A stretch of DNA of 64,000 nt from Mucilaginibacter defluvii. GTDB taxonomy: Bacteria > Bacteroidota > Bacteroidia > Sphingobacteriales > Sphingobacteriaceae. The DNA lies in assembly GCF_039543225.1 (NCBI RefSeq), contig NZ_BAABJI010000002.1, positions 2,108,001 through 2,172,000 of the forward strand, given 5' to 3'. Positions within the stretch are counted from its first letter, which is position 1; each line of letters begins with the position of its first letter. This document shows, in pieces, positions 1-8,370 of this stretch. The notes under the pieces were generated by a model. That model had not been told where the DNA came from, made no database searches, and worked only from the letters and a program-made list of their open reading frames with translations. The translations under genes and the position numbers were made by a program.

Positions 1-286
<286 letters not shown>

Positions 287-307
287 TTAGAGTTGAACAA
301 TATTCTG

Positions 308-1456
308 TTATTTATCACGCACACATCTAAAGCCCACATGCTCGGTACTGCTATCTTCGGTGTTCTTCATCCGTCGTGCAACGCGATAGCCCGAGCAATA
401 ACTATCGTTGCATAAAAATGATCCGCCGCGTATTACACGCTTAACCGCATAAGGTTCATCAGGATCGTAGCTTTTGGCGGGTCCCTTTGGGTTACCTACA
501 CCGGCAGGTTTATTTATGGTTTGATAGTAGGTGTTGTTGTACAGATCGGCACACCACTCCCACACATTGCCTGCCATATCAAATAGCTTATAAGGGTTTG
601 GCGCAAAGCTGCTCACCGGTGCCAGGCGCTCAAACTTATCAGCTACGGTGTTCTTCCAGGGAAACTCGCCCTGCCAGCTGTTAGTTTTTGGCTTCCCTTT
701 ATCTACCGGCTCGTTACCCCAGGGATAGATGTTGTTTTGCCTGCCACCCCTTGCCGCCCACTCCCACTCTGCTTCGGTAGGTAAACGCTTTCCGGCCCAT
801 TTACAGTAGGCCTGTGCATCGTAATAGCTTATCTGCACCACAGGGTAAGTATCCTTGCCTGTAATATTGCTCTTAGGCCCTTGCGGGTGTTTCCAGTCGG
901 CACCGGGCACCCAGGCCCACCATTGGGCATAGTTGTCCAGCTGTACCGGATAACTGGGCGGGGTAAATACCAGAGATGCCGGCACCAGCATACTTTCATC
1001 GGGTTTGGGCGTACTGGGTGGCAGTTGCTTTTTCAGCTCGTTCCAGTCGGGTTTGCGTTCGGCGGTTGTAATGTAACCGGTAGCTTTTACAAACCAGGCA
1101 AACTGCGCGTTGGTTACCTCGGTGGCATCCATCCAAAAGCCGCTAACCGTTACCTTGTGTTTGGGATATTCATCATCAGCAGCCTGGTTGTTATCACCGC
1201 CCATGCTAAAGGTTCCGCCTTTAATGAACACCATACCGGCATGGCTTTTTAACACTCCTGTATCGGCAATTTTTTGGCTGCCCATACCAGCTATACCAAA
1301 CCTCGATGGCATGTTTGATTGGCAGCATAACGCCTTTTTTTTTGGAGATGCCTTTTTATTAACTTGCTTATTTTGCGGCTTGGAGATACAGCCTTCCAGA
1401 AAAAACAAACAAATAGCAAGGGCAACTGCAAAAAATTGCTTTTTCGCTTTATTCAA
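308..1456 (-). CDS. Formylglycine-generating enzyme (SUMF1/FGE-sulfatase family), lipoprotein
   Basis: The 382-aa protein converts the sulfatase active-site Cys to formylglycine in this family. Residues 1-23 form a lipoprotein signal with lipobox LEGC (Cys23), so it should be exported and lipid-anchored. The FGE-sulfatase domain runs from about residue 70 to the end, with WMDATEVTNAQF early and GNVWEWCADL late. The decisive feature is RGGSFLCNDSYCSGYRVARR: Cys349 and Cys354 match the two redox/copper-binding cysteines of true aerobic FGEs. Many SUMF1-domain proteins without FGE activity lack them. The protein ends with the typical GFRC motif. It lies directly upstream of a sulfatase carrying a C-x-P-x-R site, which supports the assignment. 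The exported location is the unusual point. Confidence 0.88.
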   Translation of the reverse strand: MNKAKKQFFAVALAICLFFLEGCISKPQNKQVNKKASPKKKALCCQSNMPSRFGIAGMGSQKIADTGVLKSHAGMVFIKGGTFSMGGDNNQAADDEYPKHKVTVSGFWMDATEVTNAQFAWFVKATGYITTAERKPDWNELKKQLPPSTPKPDESMLVPASLVFTPPSYPVQLDNYAQWWAWVPGADWKHPQGPKSNITGKDTYPVVQISYYDAQAYCKWAGKRLPTEAEWEWAARGGRQNNIYPWGNEPVDKGKPKTNSWQGEFPWKNTVADKFERLAPVSSFAPNPYKLFDMAGNVWEWCADLYNNTYYQTINKPAGVGNPKGPAKSYDPDEPYAVKRVIRGGSFLCNDSYCSGYRVARRMKNTEDSSTEHVGFRCVRDK

Positions 1457-1559
1457 TTCGTATAGTTTTGCTTAAATGGTTAACGGCAATTAAATTGTCG
1501 CACCACTAATATATAAAACTATGTATGGTTACAGCTTCAAAATGTGTATTTATGCTGTT

Positions 1560-1575
1560 ACGTGCACCAACACGT
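1560..1575. promoter_or_regulatory. Possible operator palindrome between FGE and lacI-type genes
   Basis: An inverted repeat ACGTG-N6-CACGT sits about 50 bp upstream of the LacI-family start codon, in the divergent intergenic region with the FGE gene. LacI-family regulators bind palindromes and often autoregulate. The arms are short and no second copy was found, so this is only a candidate. Confidence 0.25.
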
Positions 1576-1623
1576 TATACGCTTGTTCGCTGGAGTAGTT
1601 TTTATTTGTAGTTTTAAGATCGA

Positions 1624-2628
1624 ATGTTCAGGGCAGCTACCATAAAAGATATTGCTAAGGCACTCGGTATTTCACCGTCCACCGTGTCGCGGGCCTTAAG
1701 CGACAGTTACGAAATCAGCGCCGAAACCAAAAAAAAGGTAATCGATTATGCCCGCCAGATCAACTACCAGGGCAACCCGGTAGCGCAAAGCCTGCGTAAC
1801 AAGCGCAGTAATTCCATTGGTGTTTTGGTGGCCGATGTAGCTAACAGCTTTTTTTCACAGGTTATAAACGGTATCGAGTCGGTAGCTTATGAAAGCGGAT
1901 ACAACATCATTATATCGCAAAGCCATGAAGAATATGAGCGCGAAAAGGCCAATATGCAGCACCTGGCCAACCGTTCGGTTGATGGCTTGCTGATGTCGTT
2001 ATCAGCGCAAACGACCGACTACGCGCACATCCGAGAACTCCACCAGCAAGGGCTACCCATTGTTTTCTTTGATCGCATACTGGATGAAATAGAAACGCAC
2101 CGCGTAAGCAGCGACAATTTTAAAACATCGTACAACGTAATAAAACAGCTCACAGATAAGGGATATCAACGCATAGCTATACTGGCCAGTACACCGCAGA
2201 TATCCATTACAACCGAAAGGGTAAATGGCTATAAGCAGGCACTTGCTGATAATAACATCAGCGTTGATGAAAGCCTGATTAAATACTGCTACCGTGGCGG
2301 CCGTGATGCGGACGAAATAACCCAGGCCTTAATCGCCCTGTTTAATGCCGGCAACAAACCTGATGCCCTTTTTATAGCAAGTGACCTGGTAAGCACTGCC
2401 AGCATACGTGCCCTAAACCGCATCAGCTACCCGGAAAACCTGGTTATTGTTGGCTATTCAAACGCCGATGTTATTGATCTGCTTACACCACGCATCTCCT
2501 ACATCCGGCAACCCGCATTCGCGATGGGGCAGATAGCCACGCAAATGCTTATTAAACTGATTGAAAGCACCTACCCGGTTTACGAGTTTGAAACCCGTTT
2601 GCTGGATGCCGAGATCATCTGGCAATAA
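1624..2628 (+). CDS. LacI/GalR-family transcriptional regulator
   Basis: The 334-aa protein has an N-terminal LacI helix-turn-helix: IKDIAKALGISPSTVSRAL at residues 7-25, followed by the hinge region with NPVAQSLRNKRSNSIG. The rest is a periplasmic-binding-protein-like sugar sensor domain, with typical segments VLVADVANSFFSQVINGIE, VDGLLMSLSA and DALFIASD. Length is normal for the family. It is the only plus-strand gene inside a minus-strand carbohydrate locus, divergent from FGE-sulfatase and convergent with the GH127 gene. It is therefore the likely local regulator, controlling glycosidase or sulfatase genes through a sugar effector. Effector and operators are not determined. Confidence 0.9.
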   Translation: MFRAATIKDIAKALGISPSTVSRALSDSYEISAETKKKVIDYARQINYQGNPVAQSLRNKRSNSIGVLVADVANSFFSQVINGIESVAYESGYNIIISQSHEEYEREKANMQHLANRSVDGLLMSLSAQTTDYAHIRELHQQGLPIVFFDRILDEIETHRVSSDNFKTSYNVIKQLTDKGYQRIAILASTPQISITTERVNGYKQALADNNISVDESLIKYCYRGGRDADEITQALIALFNAGNKPDALFIASDLVSTASIRALNRISYPENLVIVGYSNADVIDLLTPRISYIRQPAFAMGQIATQMLIKLIESTYPVYEFETRLLDAEIIWQ

Positions 2629-2656
2629 AAAAGCAGGCCATTTACAGCCTGCCTTT
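2626..2656 (-). terminator. Terminator of the PUL minus-strand operon
   Basis: The stem GCAGGC (2633-2638) and GCCTGC (2647-2652) encloses an 8-nt loop. On the minus strand it is followed by a run of T. It lies between the convergent ends of the LacI gene and the GH127 gene and may act in both directions. Confidence 0.75.
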
Positions 2657-2677
2657 CCAATTATTAACGACAAGGGA

Positions 2678-4687
2678 TTACCTAACTTGCGGAAACTGCG
2701 AGATACGTAACCTGCTGCAACCGTAAGGTATCAGCGTAATTACTTCTTCGGGTTGGTTGGGCATACCTTCATTATAAATCACGCTGAACGGTATAGGGCC
2801 CGTCATATCGTTATATAAAGTCCAGCTGGGTATGCGTTTGGCTTTGGCCTTTAGTATTAACGGCGCGTTGTCCGGTGTCCAGGGGTAAACTGGTATCGCC
2901 TTCTTATCTATCGAGATGCTTTGCTGAAATTTTTTGTCATCCAAAGCTATCAAACCATAATTCCACGGGGTGGTTGGCCTAACCTCGATATATTCTTTGC
3001 CGTAGGCAATAGGGTCTTTATCATTCTTTACCAGTTTGGTTTCCTCGCCAACTTTAAGGGCGTACACCAGCGGACCGCGCTCGACAGATACCGAATTTTC
3101 GTACCAGAAGTTTTTGTAGATGTGCATCGGCAGTTGCAGCTCAACCACATCGCCGTTTTTCCATTGACGGTCTATCTTAATTATCTGATTGCATTTGGCT
3201 TGTTGCAGTTCCTGTCCGTTCACTTTTACTACCGCGCTTTTGCACCACGCCGGTATGCGCAGGTGGAACGGGAATGAGAGTACTTTTGCCTTTTTGCTGG
3301 TGAGCGTGAACTTTACGTTTTCATCAAACGGATAATTGGTTTCCTCTTTAAAAGTCACCTCTTTACCATCGGCCACTTTTGCCGTTACCTCGCTTGCCGA
3401 ATAAACCAACGCGGCTATGCCCCTGTCGGCAGTAGCATACCACAAGTTTTGCGCGAATTTGGGCCAACCCTGGTGCATGTTTGAGGTACAGCACGGAAAG
3501 CCTGATAGCAAACCATAAACCACATCAGTACCGGCGTGGTTAACATCAAAATTATGCACATGGCGGGTAAGCATTACCTGGTTGGCCTGCTGAAAATACT
3601 GGCGATTCATGTAATCCTCCGTAGTTTGGGTTGGCAGGGCGTTAAAGGCTATCTTCTCCAATCGGTCGGCATAATCTACATCGCCGGTAATTTCGAGCGA
3701 GCTTTCCAGCGTGAACATCATCTCCACCGCCGAGCATAACTCCGAACCCTGAGTCGGGTTGTTGCCATGTAAAGACTCATCGCCGCCATACAGGCCATGC
3801 GCCATGCCGTTGTATTTGGTCAGATCATGAAAACCTTTCTTCATGGCCTCTAAGTATTTTTGTTCGGGGTGATGCTGGTAATAGATCAACGGCTCTTTCA
3901 TCCCCTGCGCCAGGTTAACCCCATGTATGCTGCCCATGCGGGTAAGCATGTCGGTATCTAAAAATTCACCTGTAAAATTATGGGTTTGCTTGTGCAGCAG
4001 GTCGGCCAGATCAAGCAGGAATTTATCACCGGTAATATTGTACAGCCAGTACACCACCATCAGGTTATCGCCGCCGCGCAGGCGCGCCCAAAACGTCCAA
4101 TGGTCAAGCGGTTTGGCAGGCAATTCCTTAAGCTGATATTTAAAATAGTTAGTCAGCAAACTAATCACCCGCTTATCGTTGGTTGCCATGTAGTATTGTT
4201 TCAGCACTTTGAGCATCACCATCTTTGGCCACCAGTCACGGCTGTTATCACGCTGTATGCCTGCCTCATAAGGGTAATCTTTAGAGGGGCCGAAGTATCC
4301 GTCAGGCTGCTGACTTTTTATAGACCACTCCACCCAGGGCTTCACCTTGGCAATAAGTGCCTTATCCTGCAAAATATAAGCCAGCGGCAGCAAACCGTCT
4401 ATCCAGTACGGGCCACGCTCCCACTGGTCGCCATCGCCACCCAGCCAGCCATTTCGTTGGTTCATCACCAGCGGGTAAAGCTCATCCAGCTTACCGGTAG
4501 CGCCATTTTTTTGGCGGATAAGCATTTCGCGCAGCCAGCCCTGCGGCTTAATGGCACCAAGCGGTAGCTCGATGTAAGGATTTTGACGCAGCGGCGCACG
4601 GCTGCTTGTGTAATTGGCCTGCTGGCTGTTTGCAGTGGTATTGATACCTAACATGAATACCAAAGCCAGCAATAACTTAAATTTCAT
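2678..4687 (-). CDS. GH127-type glycoside hydrolase (DUF1680), putative beta-L-arabinofuranosidase
   Basis: The 669-aa exported protein (signal peptide about residues 1-21, ending near ANSQQ) belongs to the DUF1680/GH127 group. It has an (alpha/alpha)6 barrel with C-terminal beta domains. Family members are retaining beta-L-arabinofuranosidases using a zinc-bound cysteine thiolate nucleophile. The ligand set is visible: Glu316 and Cys318 in GSELCSAVE and the Cys399-Cys400 pair in GFPCCTSNM. These match the Glu/Cys and Cys-Cys zinc site of the characterised Bifidobacterium enzyme HypBA1, where the first Cys of the pair is the nucleophile. It is the last gene of the susC-led minus-strand cluster, 12 bp after the GH43-like gene. 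Related GH146 or aceric-acid-type activity cannot be excluded. Confidence 0.82.
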   Translation of the reverse strand: MKFKLLLALVFMLGINTTANSQQANYTSSRAPLRQNPYIELPLGAIKPQGWLREMLIRQKNGATGKLDELYPLVMNQRNGWLGGDGDQWERGPYWIDGLLPLAYILQDKALIAKVKPWVEWSIKSQQPDGYFGPSKDYPYEAGIQRDNSRDWWPKMVMLKVLKQYYMATNDKRVISLLTNYFKYQLKELPAKPLDHWTFWARLRGGDNLMVVYWLYNITGDKFLLDLADLLHKQTHNFTGEFLDTDMLTRMGSIHGVNLAQGMKEPLIYYQHHPEQKYLEAMKKGFHDLTKYNGMAHGLYGGDESLHGNNPTQGSELCSAVEMMFTLESSLEITGDVDYADRLEKIAFNALPTQTTEDYMNRQYFQQANQVMLTRHVHNFDVNHAGTDVVYGLLSGFPCCTSNMHQGWPKFAQNLWYATADRGIAALVYSASEVTAKVADGKEVTFKEETNYPFDENVKFTLTSKKAKVLSFPFHLRIPAWCKSAVVKVNGQELQQAKCNQIIKIDRQWKNGDVVELQLPMHIYKNFWYENSVSVERGPLVYALKVGEETKLVKNDKDPIAYGKEYIEVRPTTPWNYGLIALDDKKFQQSISIDKKAIPVYPWTPDNAPLILKAKAKRIPSWTLYNDMTGPIPFSVIYNEGMPNQPEEVITLIPYGCSRLRISQFPQVR

Positions 4688-4699
4688 ACTAATAATATT

Positions 4700-5719
4700 T
4701 TAAGGCAGATAAAAATCAAATGGTTTATCCCTATCGCATATCAATGTACCATCATTGTATTCCAGCTCGGCCACATGTATTGATGTGCGTTTGGTTGAAT
4801 AAGTAAAGGCATCGTCAGCATCGTGGCCGCCATCATTTTGATGCGATTTACGGCCGGGATGCGTAAAGTAAACGATATAGGCATGATCGCCGGTTACTAC
4901 CACATCGGCATGTGCACCGGTAGGCGTATCTTCAGGTCGGTGGCTGGGCTTATCCAACACCATACCTTGGCGCTCCCAGGTTTTAGCATCCTTTGAACGG
5001 TATACACGCTGGCCGTGCCATTCGTCGGTTATCATCCAGTAATAATTTTTAAACCTGAATATCTTAGGCCCCTCATGCTCCGGGCCGCCAATGGCTACTC
5101 TCGGGTCGGCTTTCCAGCTTATCAGGTCAGTGCTTTCGGCAGTGTAGGTATTGGCATTAGGGCCTTTGTACCAAATGTGCCATTTACCGTCGGGCAATTT
5201 CATCAGCGTTGGATCGATGATACTGCCGTCGAGTTTCAAATCTCCCAGAAATTTCCAGTCCCACAGGTTTTTGCTGGTGTAATGTACCAGTCGCGCATTG
5301 CCGCCCCAGTGGCTGTACACCCCCTGAATGTAGGTGACAAACATGTGGTAAGTTCCCTTATCATAAATAACCTCGGGTGCCCAAAATGTATTGGTGCCGC
5401 GCTCAAAATCCAACTTAAGCGTACCGCGGTATGCCCATGTTTGCCCATGATCTTTTGAGGTAGCCACGCCTATGGCCGTACCATAGCAATAAGCCACATC
5501 CTGCGTTTGGGCATTGGCCCTGCGCTGGGTGTACAGCATCATCCATTGCTTTTCATCCTTGTTATAAACTACAATAGGGTCGGCCGCGCCGTCATATATT
5601 GGGTCGCGGTACAGGGGCGACGGTGCTTTGTGCGCCACCCCATTATTTTGCGCAAAAGCCTGCCCGCATAATGCGAACAGGCCTGCCAAATAATAAATTA
5701 TTTTTTTTAACACCATCAA
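4700..5719 (-). CDS. GH43-like five-bladed beta-propeller glycosidase
   Basis: The 339-aa secreted protein (signal peptide to about Ala23) has the repeated propeller pattern of clan GH-F enzymes. Candidate catalytic residues are visible: Asp47 in DGAADPIVVY (general base), an Asp in GSIIDPTLMKLPDG (pKa modulator), and a Glu in GGPEHEGPKIFRF (general acid). Segments such as WAPEVIYDKGTYHMF and YHMFVTY are typical of this fold. GH43 members are often alpha-L-arabinofuranosidases, arabinanases, xylosidases or galactosidases, so an arabinose-related role fits beside the GH127 gene. The substrate cannot be read from sequence, and the protein could belong to an atypical GH43 subfamily. It lies 3 bp after the GH2 gene in the same operon. 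Confidence 0.72.
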   Translation of the reverse strand: MMVLKKIIYYLAGLFALCGQAFAQNNGVAHKAPSPLYRDPIYDGAADPIVVYNKDEKQWMMLYTQRRANAQTQDVAYCYGTAIGVATSKDHGQTWAYRGTLKLDFERGTNTFWAPEVIYDKGTYHMFVTYIQGVYSHWGGNARLVHYTSKNLWDWKFLGDLKLDGSIIDPTLMKLPDGKWHIWYKGPNANTYTAESTDLISWKADPRVAIGGPEHEGPKIFRFKNYYWMITDEWHGQRVYRSKDAKTWERQGMVLDKPSHRPEDTPTGAHADVVVTGDHAYIVYFTHPGRKSHQNDGGHDADDAFTYSTKRTSIHVAELEYNDGTLICDRDKPFDFYLP

Positions 5720-5722
5720 AGT

Positions 5723-7564
5723 TTATTTAACCAGCGAAGGGTCATATAGCTTAGTGTTTACTTCGTGCAACTTATTAACCGGCATTTTATCAACCGCGCG
5801 GTCATAAGTCATAAAGCCATTGGTTTCGCCCTCAACATCGGTTGTTTGGGTGTATACCGCTGCTGAAAGACCCAGGGGAATCAACTCGGCAATACGCTTA
5901 GTAAACGAAGCATATTTCTCGAACATCTCATCAGAGTTTTTGAAGGTTTGATAACCCCAGTTCTTTTTCTGCCAGGTATGGCCATCAAGCGGTAAACCCA
6001 GACCGCCAAACTCGCCCAAAACCAAAATGCGTTTCTGTCCGAAAACATCAGGCGCAGGCATAGCCGGGTGCGGGTAGTTATGTAAATCGATAATATGACC
6101 GGTTTGATAGAAGTTACCACCGCTGGCGCTGTTCACCAGACGTGAAGGATCTTTCTTCATCGTCCATTCGGTAATTTCAACGGTTTTAAACTGGCCCCAC
6201 GCCTCGTTGAATGGCGTCCATACCACTATGCTCGGGTAGTTATGCAGCACGTCCATAATGGCGGTCCACTCCTTACGATAATAGCCTTCTGATTCAGGCG
6301 TACGTTGCTTATCACTCCCATGATCCAGCACACCCGGACGGTTTTCCCAGCCGTTACCAAGGTCGCCGCTTGGCATATCCTGCCATAGCAGCATACCTAC
6401 TTTATCGCAATAAGTGTAATAAGTAGCAGGCTCAACCTTAATGTGCTTACGTATCATGTTAAAGCCCATTTTTTTAAGCTGATCGATATCGTATATCATC
6501 GCCTCGTAAGTTGGCGGCGTATACAAGCCATCAGGCCACCAGCCCTGGTCAAGCGGGCCATACTGAAACACAAATTTATTGTTCAGCATCATACGTTGAA
6601 TGCCATTGGCATCGGGCGCCATTGATATTTTGCGCATGGCAAAATAGCTGGTGATCGCGTCAACTGCTTTGTTATTACGTAGCAGGGTGATCTTTAAGTT
6701 ATACAGGTTAGGGCTCTCCGGCGACCAAAGCTTTTCATTCTTCAGCGTGATAACGGCTGCTTCGCCCGCGTTTTGCTGCTTTTGAGCTACAACGGTTTTA
6801 CCATCCAATACTTCTATCTTCAGGTTATCACCGGCTTGCTTACCGGCAATATCAGCCGATATGGTGATGGTATGCGCATCAATATCAGGTGTTTGCTTGG
6901 TTGATACGATGTATGATTTTGGCACAGCTTCCAGCCAAACCGTTTGCCAGATACCGGTTACCGGAGTGTACCATATACCTTCGGGCTTTTTCATTTGCTT
7001 GCCGGTTGGCTGGGGGCCGTCATTGGTTGGGTCCCACACGCGTACCACGATATCCTGCTTTGAGCCACCTTTCAGGAATGGTGTAATGTTGAATGAGAAC
7101 GGATCAAAACCACCCTCATGCTTGCCGGCGCTTTTGCCGTTCACAAACACCTCGGTTCGCCAGTCAACCGCGCCAAAGTGCAGCAGCACCTCTTTGCCCT
7201 TCATTGATGATGGCACGTTGATCGTATTTTTATACCACAGCAAACTATCTTTACCCACGGTACGGCCAACGCCTGACAATGCCGACTCGGCAGCGAACGG
7301 CACCAAAATACTGCCTTCGTACTTGGTTGGGGTCGATGCGTTTTTAGGCGTAATGGCATAACTCCAAAGGCCGTTAAGGTTTTTCCAGTTGTTGCTGCGT
7401 ACCAGCATAGGGCGTGGGTACTCAGGCAGCGGGTTTTTAGGGTCAACCTTTTCGGCCCAGGGGGTAACAATGCGATCTTTAATCAGATGCCATTGCCCCT
7501 GCTGGGCATTAGCCGTTACGCAAGCCGATAAGGTAATTACCGCTGCGGATAAAAATTTTCTCAT
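5723..7564 (-). CDS. GH2-family glycoside hydrolase (beta-galactosidase/beta-glucuronidase type)
   Basis: The 613-aa secreted protein (signal peptide ends near ANAQQ) shows the GH2 order. A jelly-roll sugar-binding domain lies at about residues 50-210 (LLHFGAVDWRTEVFVNGK), an Ig-like domain at about 215-325, and a TIM barrel after that. The acid/base is Glu454 in WTPFNEAWGQ and the nucleophile is Glu518 in LVLGEFGGLG. MGFNMIRKHIKVEP and GMLLWQDMPSG are typical barrel motifs. Length is short for LacZ and closer to compact PUL GH2 enzymes. It follows the DUF3823 gene after an 87-bp gap holding a stable hairpin and precedes the GH43-like gene closely. Beta-galactosidase is the default guess; beta-glucuronidase or others remain possible. 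Confidence 0.85.
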   Translation of the reverse strand: MRKFLSAAVITLSACVTANAQQGQWHLIKDRIVTPWAEKVDPKNPLPEYPRPMLVRSNNWKNLNGLWSYAITPKNASTPTKYEGSILVPFAAESALSGVGRTVGKDSLLWYKNTINVPSSMKGKEVLLHFGAVDWRTEVFVNGKSAGKHEGGFDPFSFNITPFLKGGSKQDIVVRVWDPTNDGPQPTGKQMKKPEGIWYTPVTGIWQTVWLEAVPKSYIVSTKQTPDIDAHTITISADIAGKQAGDNLKIEVLDGKTVVAQKQQNAGEAAVITLKNEKLWSPESPNLYNLKITLLRNNKAVDAITSYFAMRKISMAPDANGIQRMMLNNKFVFQYGPLDQGWWPDGLYTPPTYEAMIYDIDQLKKMGFNMIRKHIKVEPATYYTYCDKVGMLLWQDMPSGDLGNGWENRPGVLDHGSDKQRTPESEGYYRKEWTAIMDVLHNYPSIVVWTPFNEAWGQFKTVEITEWTMKKDPSRLVNSASGGNFYQTGHIIDLHNYPHPAMPAPDVFGQKRILVLGEFGGLGLPLDGHTWQKKNWGYQTFKNSDEMFEKYASFTKRIAELIPLGLSAAVYTQTTDVEGETNGFMTYDRAVDKMPVNKLHEVNTKLYDPSLVK

Positions 7565-7610
7565 TTAGTATGTATTGAATTAAGAATTTGTTGCTGTGCT
7601 TTACAGTTAA

Positions 7611-7640
7611 AGGGGCACTGCTCTTGCAGCAGAAACCCCT
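7611..7640 (-). promoter_or_regulatory. Intercistronic stem-loop between DUF3823 and GH2 genes
   Basis: On the minus strand, AGGGG pairs with CCCCT around an inner CTGCT/AGCAG stem. The structure lies in the 87-bp gap between the DUF3823 gene and the GH2 gene. It lacks a strong T run, so it more likely partly terminates transcription or protects the upstream susCD transcript from decay. That would give more binding protein than enzyme. Confidence 0.5.
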
Positions 7641-7651
7641 ACCTTGTAAAT

Positions 7652-8350
7652 TTAAAGTGTTATTTTTTGTAATGGCGAGTAAATCATGTCATCAACACCC
7701 GCAATTTTTAACCCTATGCGGGCAAACACGTAGCCCTGCGTTGGCGTAAGGGTAGGCACTGTAGCCGTTAAATTTACAGCACCGGTAACAGCGCTGCCCG
7801 CAATACCGTTATTTGCTACGTTCTCATCGCCATTGCTTGATACGAACTGGGTTTTGTTTACATACAATGTAACTCTTTCAATGTCGCGCGCGTTAGCATC
7901 GGTTATTATTTTATTAACCGAGAAAGCCGCGGTAACCGCCCTGCCGTTAACAGTATATTGAACATCATTTATCAGGTAATAAGGCGTTACCTCCAGATCC
8001 ATGGTTTTATCACCGCTTATATTAACGCTCATCGAATCGCGGGTGGCGCCGGTTTGGTTCCACCTGAAAGGACCTTGCACTCCGGGGATGATCAGCTTAT
8101 AATCGCCATCAAACAAAAGAAAAGAAAAGGCACCATCCTGCGTAACGTTACCCACAATAGCGCCACGCTTGCCAAAACCACTTTGATATAGCTCCACCGG
8201 AACCTGGTTTTGCTCAACATTTATCGGCGTGCCGTTATAAACAAGCCTGCCTTTAAAGCTTGCCTTAGGCGCTTCTTTAGTGTCCTTTTTACATGCTGCA
8301 ACCATTACGGTGAGTGCCACCAACATGATATATTTGAAATTAAATCTCAT
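7652..8350 (-). CDS. DUF3823-type lipoprotein of the SusCD locus
   Basis: The 232-aa protein has a lipoprotein signal ending in VAAC (Cys20) and is probably displayed on the outer membrane. The middle part (SFKGRLVYNGTPI, PVELYQSGFGKRGAIVGN, QDGAFSFLLFDGDYKL) matches the pattern of DUF3823 proteins. These have a transthyretin-like N-terminal domain and a second beta domain and are often encoded right after susD. It lies 20 bp after susD. A role as an accessory surface glycan-binding protein is inferred from position; no enzymatic motif is visible. Confidence 0.75.
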   Translation of the reverse strand: MRFNFKYIMLVALTVMVAACKKDTKEAPKASFKGRLVYNGTPINVEQNQVPVELYQSGFGKRGAIVGNVTQDGAFSFLLFDGDYKLIIPGVQGPFRWNQTGATRDSMSVNISGDKTMDLEVTPYYLINDVQYTVNGRAVTAAFSVNKIITDANARDIERVTLYVNKTQFVSSNGDENVANNGIAGSAVTGAVNLTATVPTLTPTQGYVFARIGLKIAGVDDMIYSPLQKITL

Positions 8351-8370
8351 AACTATATAGCTTTAAAAAC

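Noticed and set aside
3980..4567. A 195-codon open frame antisense to the GH127 gene
   Set aside because: The opposite strand has the full catalytic site of GH127, and the antisense product resembles no protein family.
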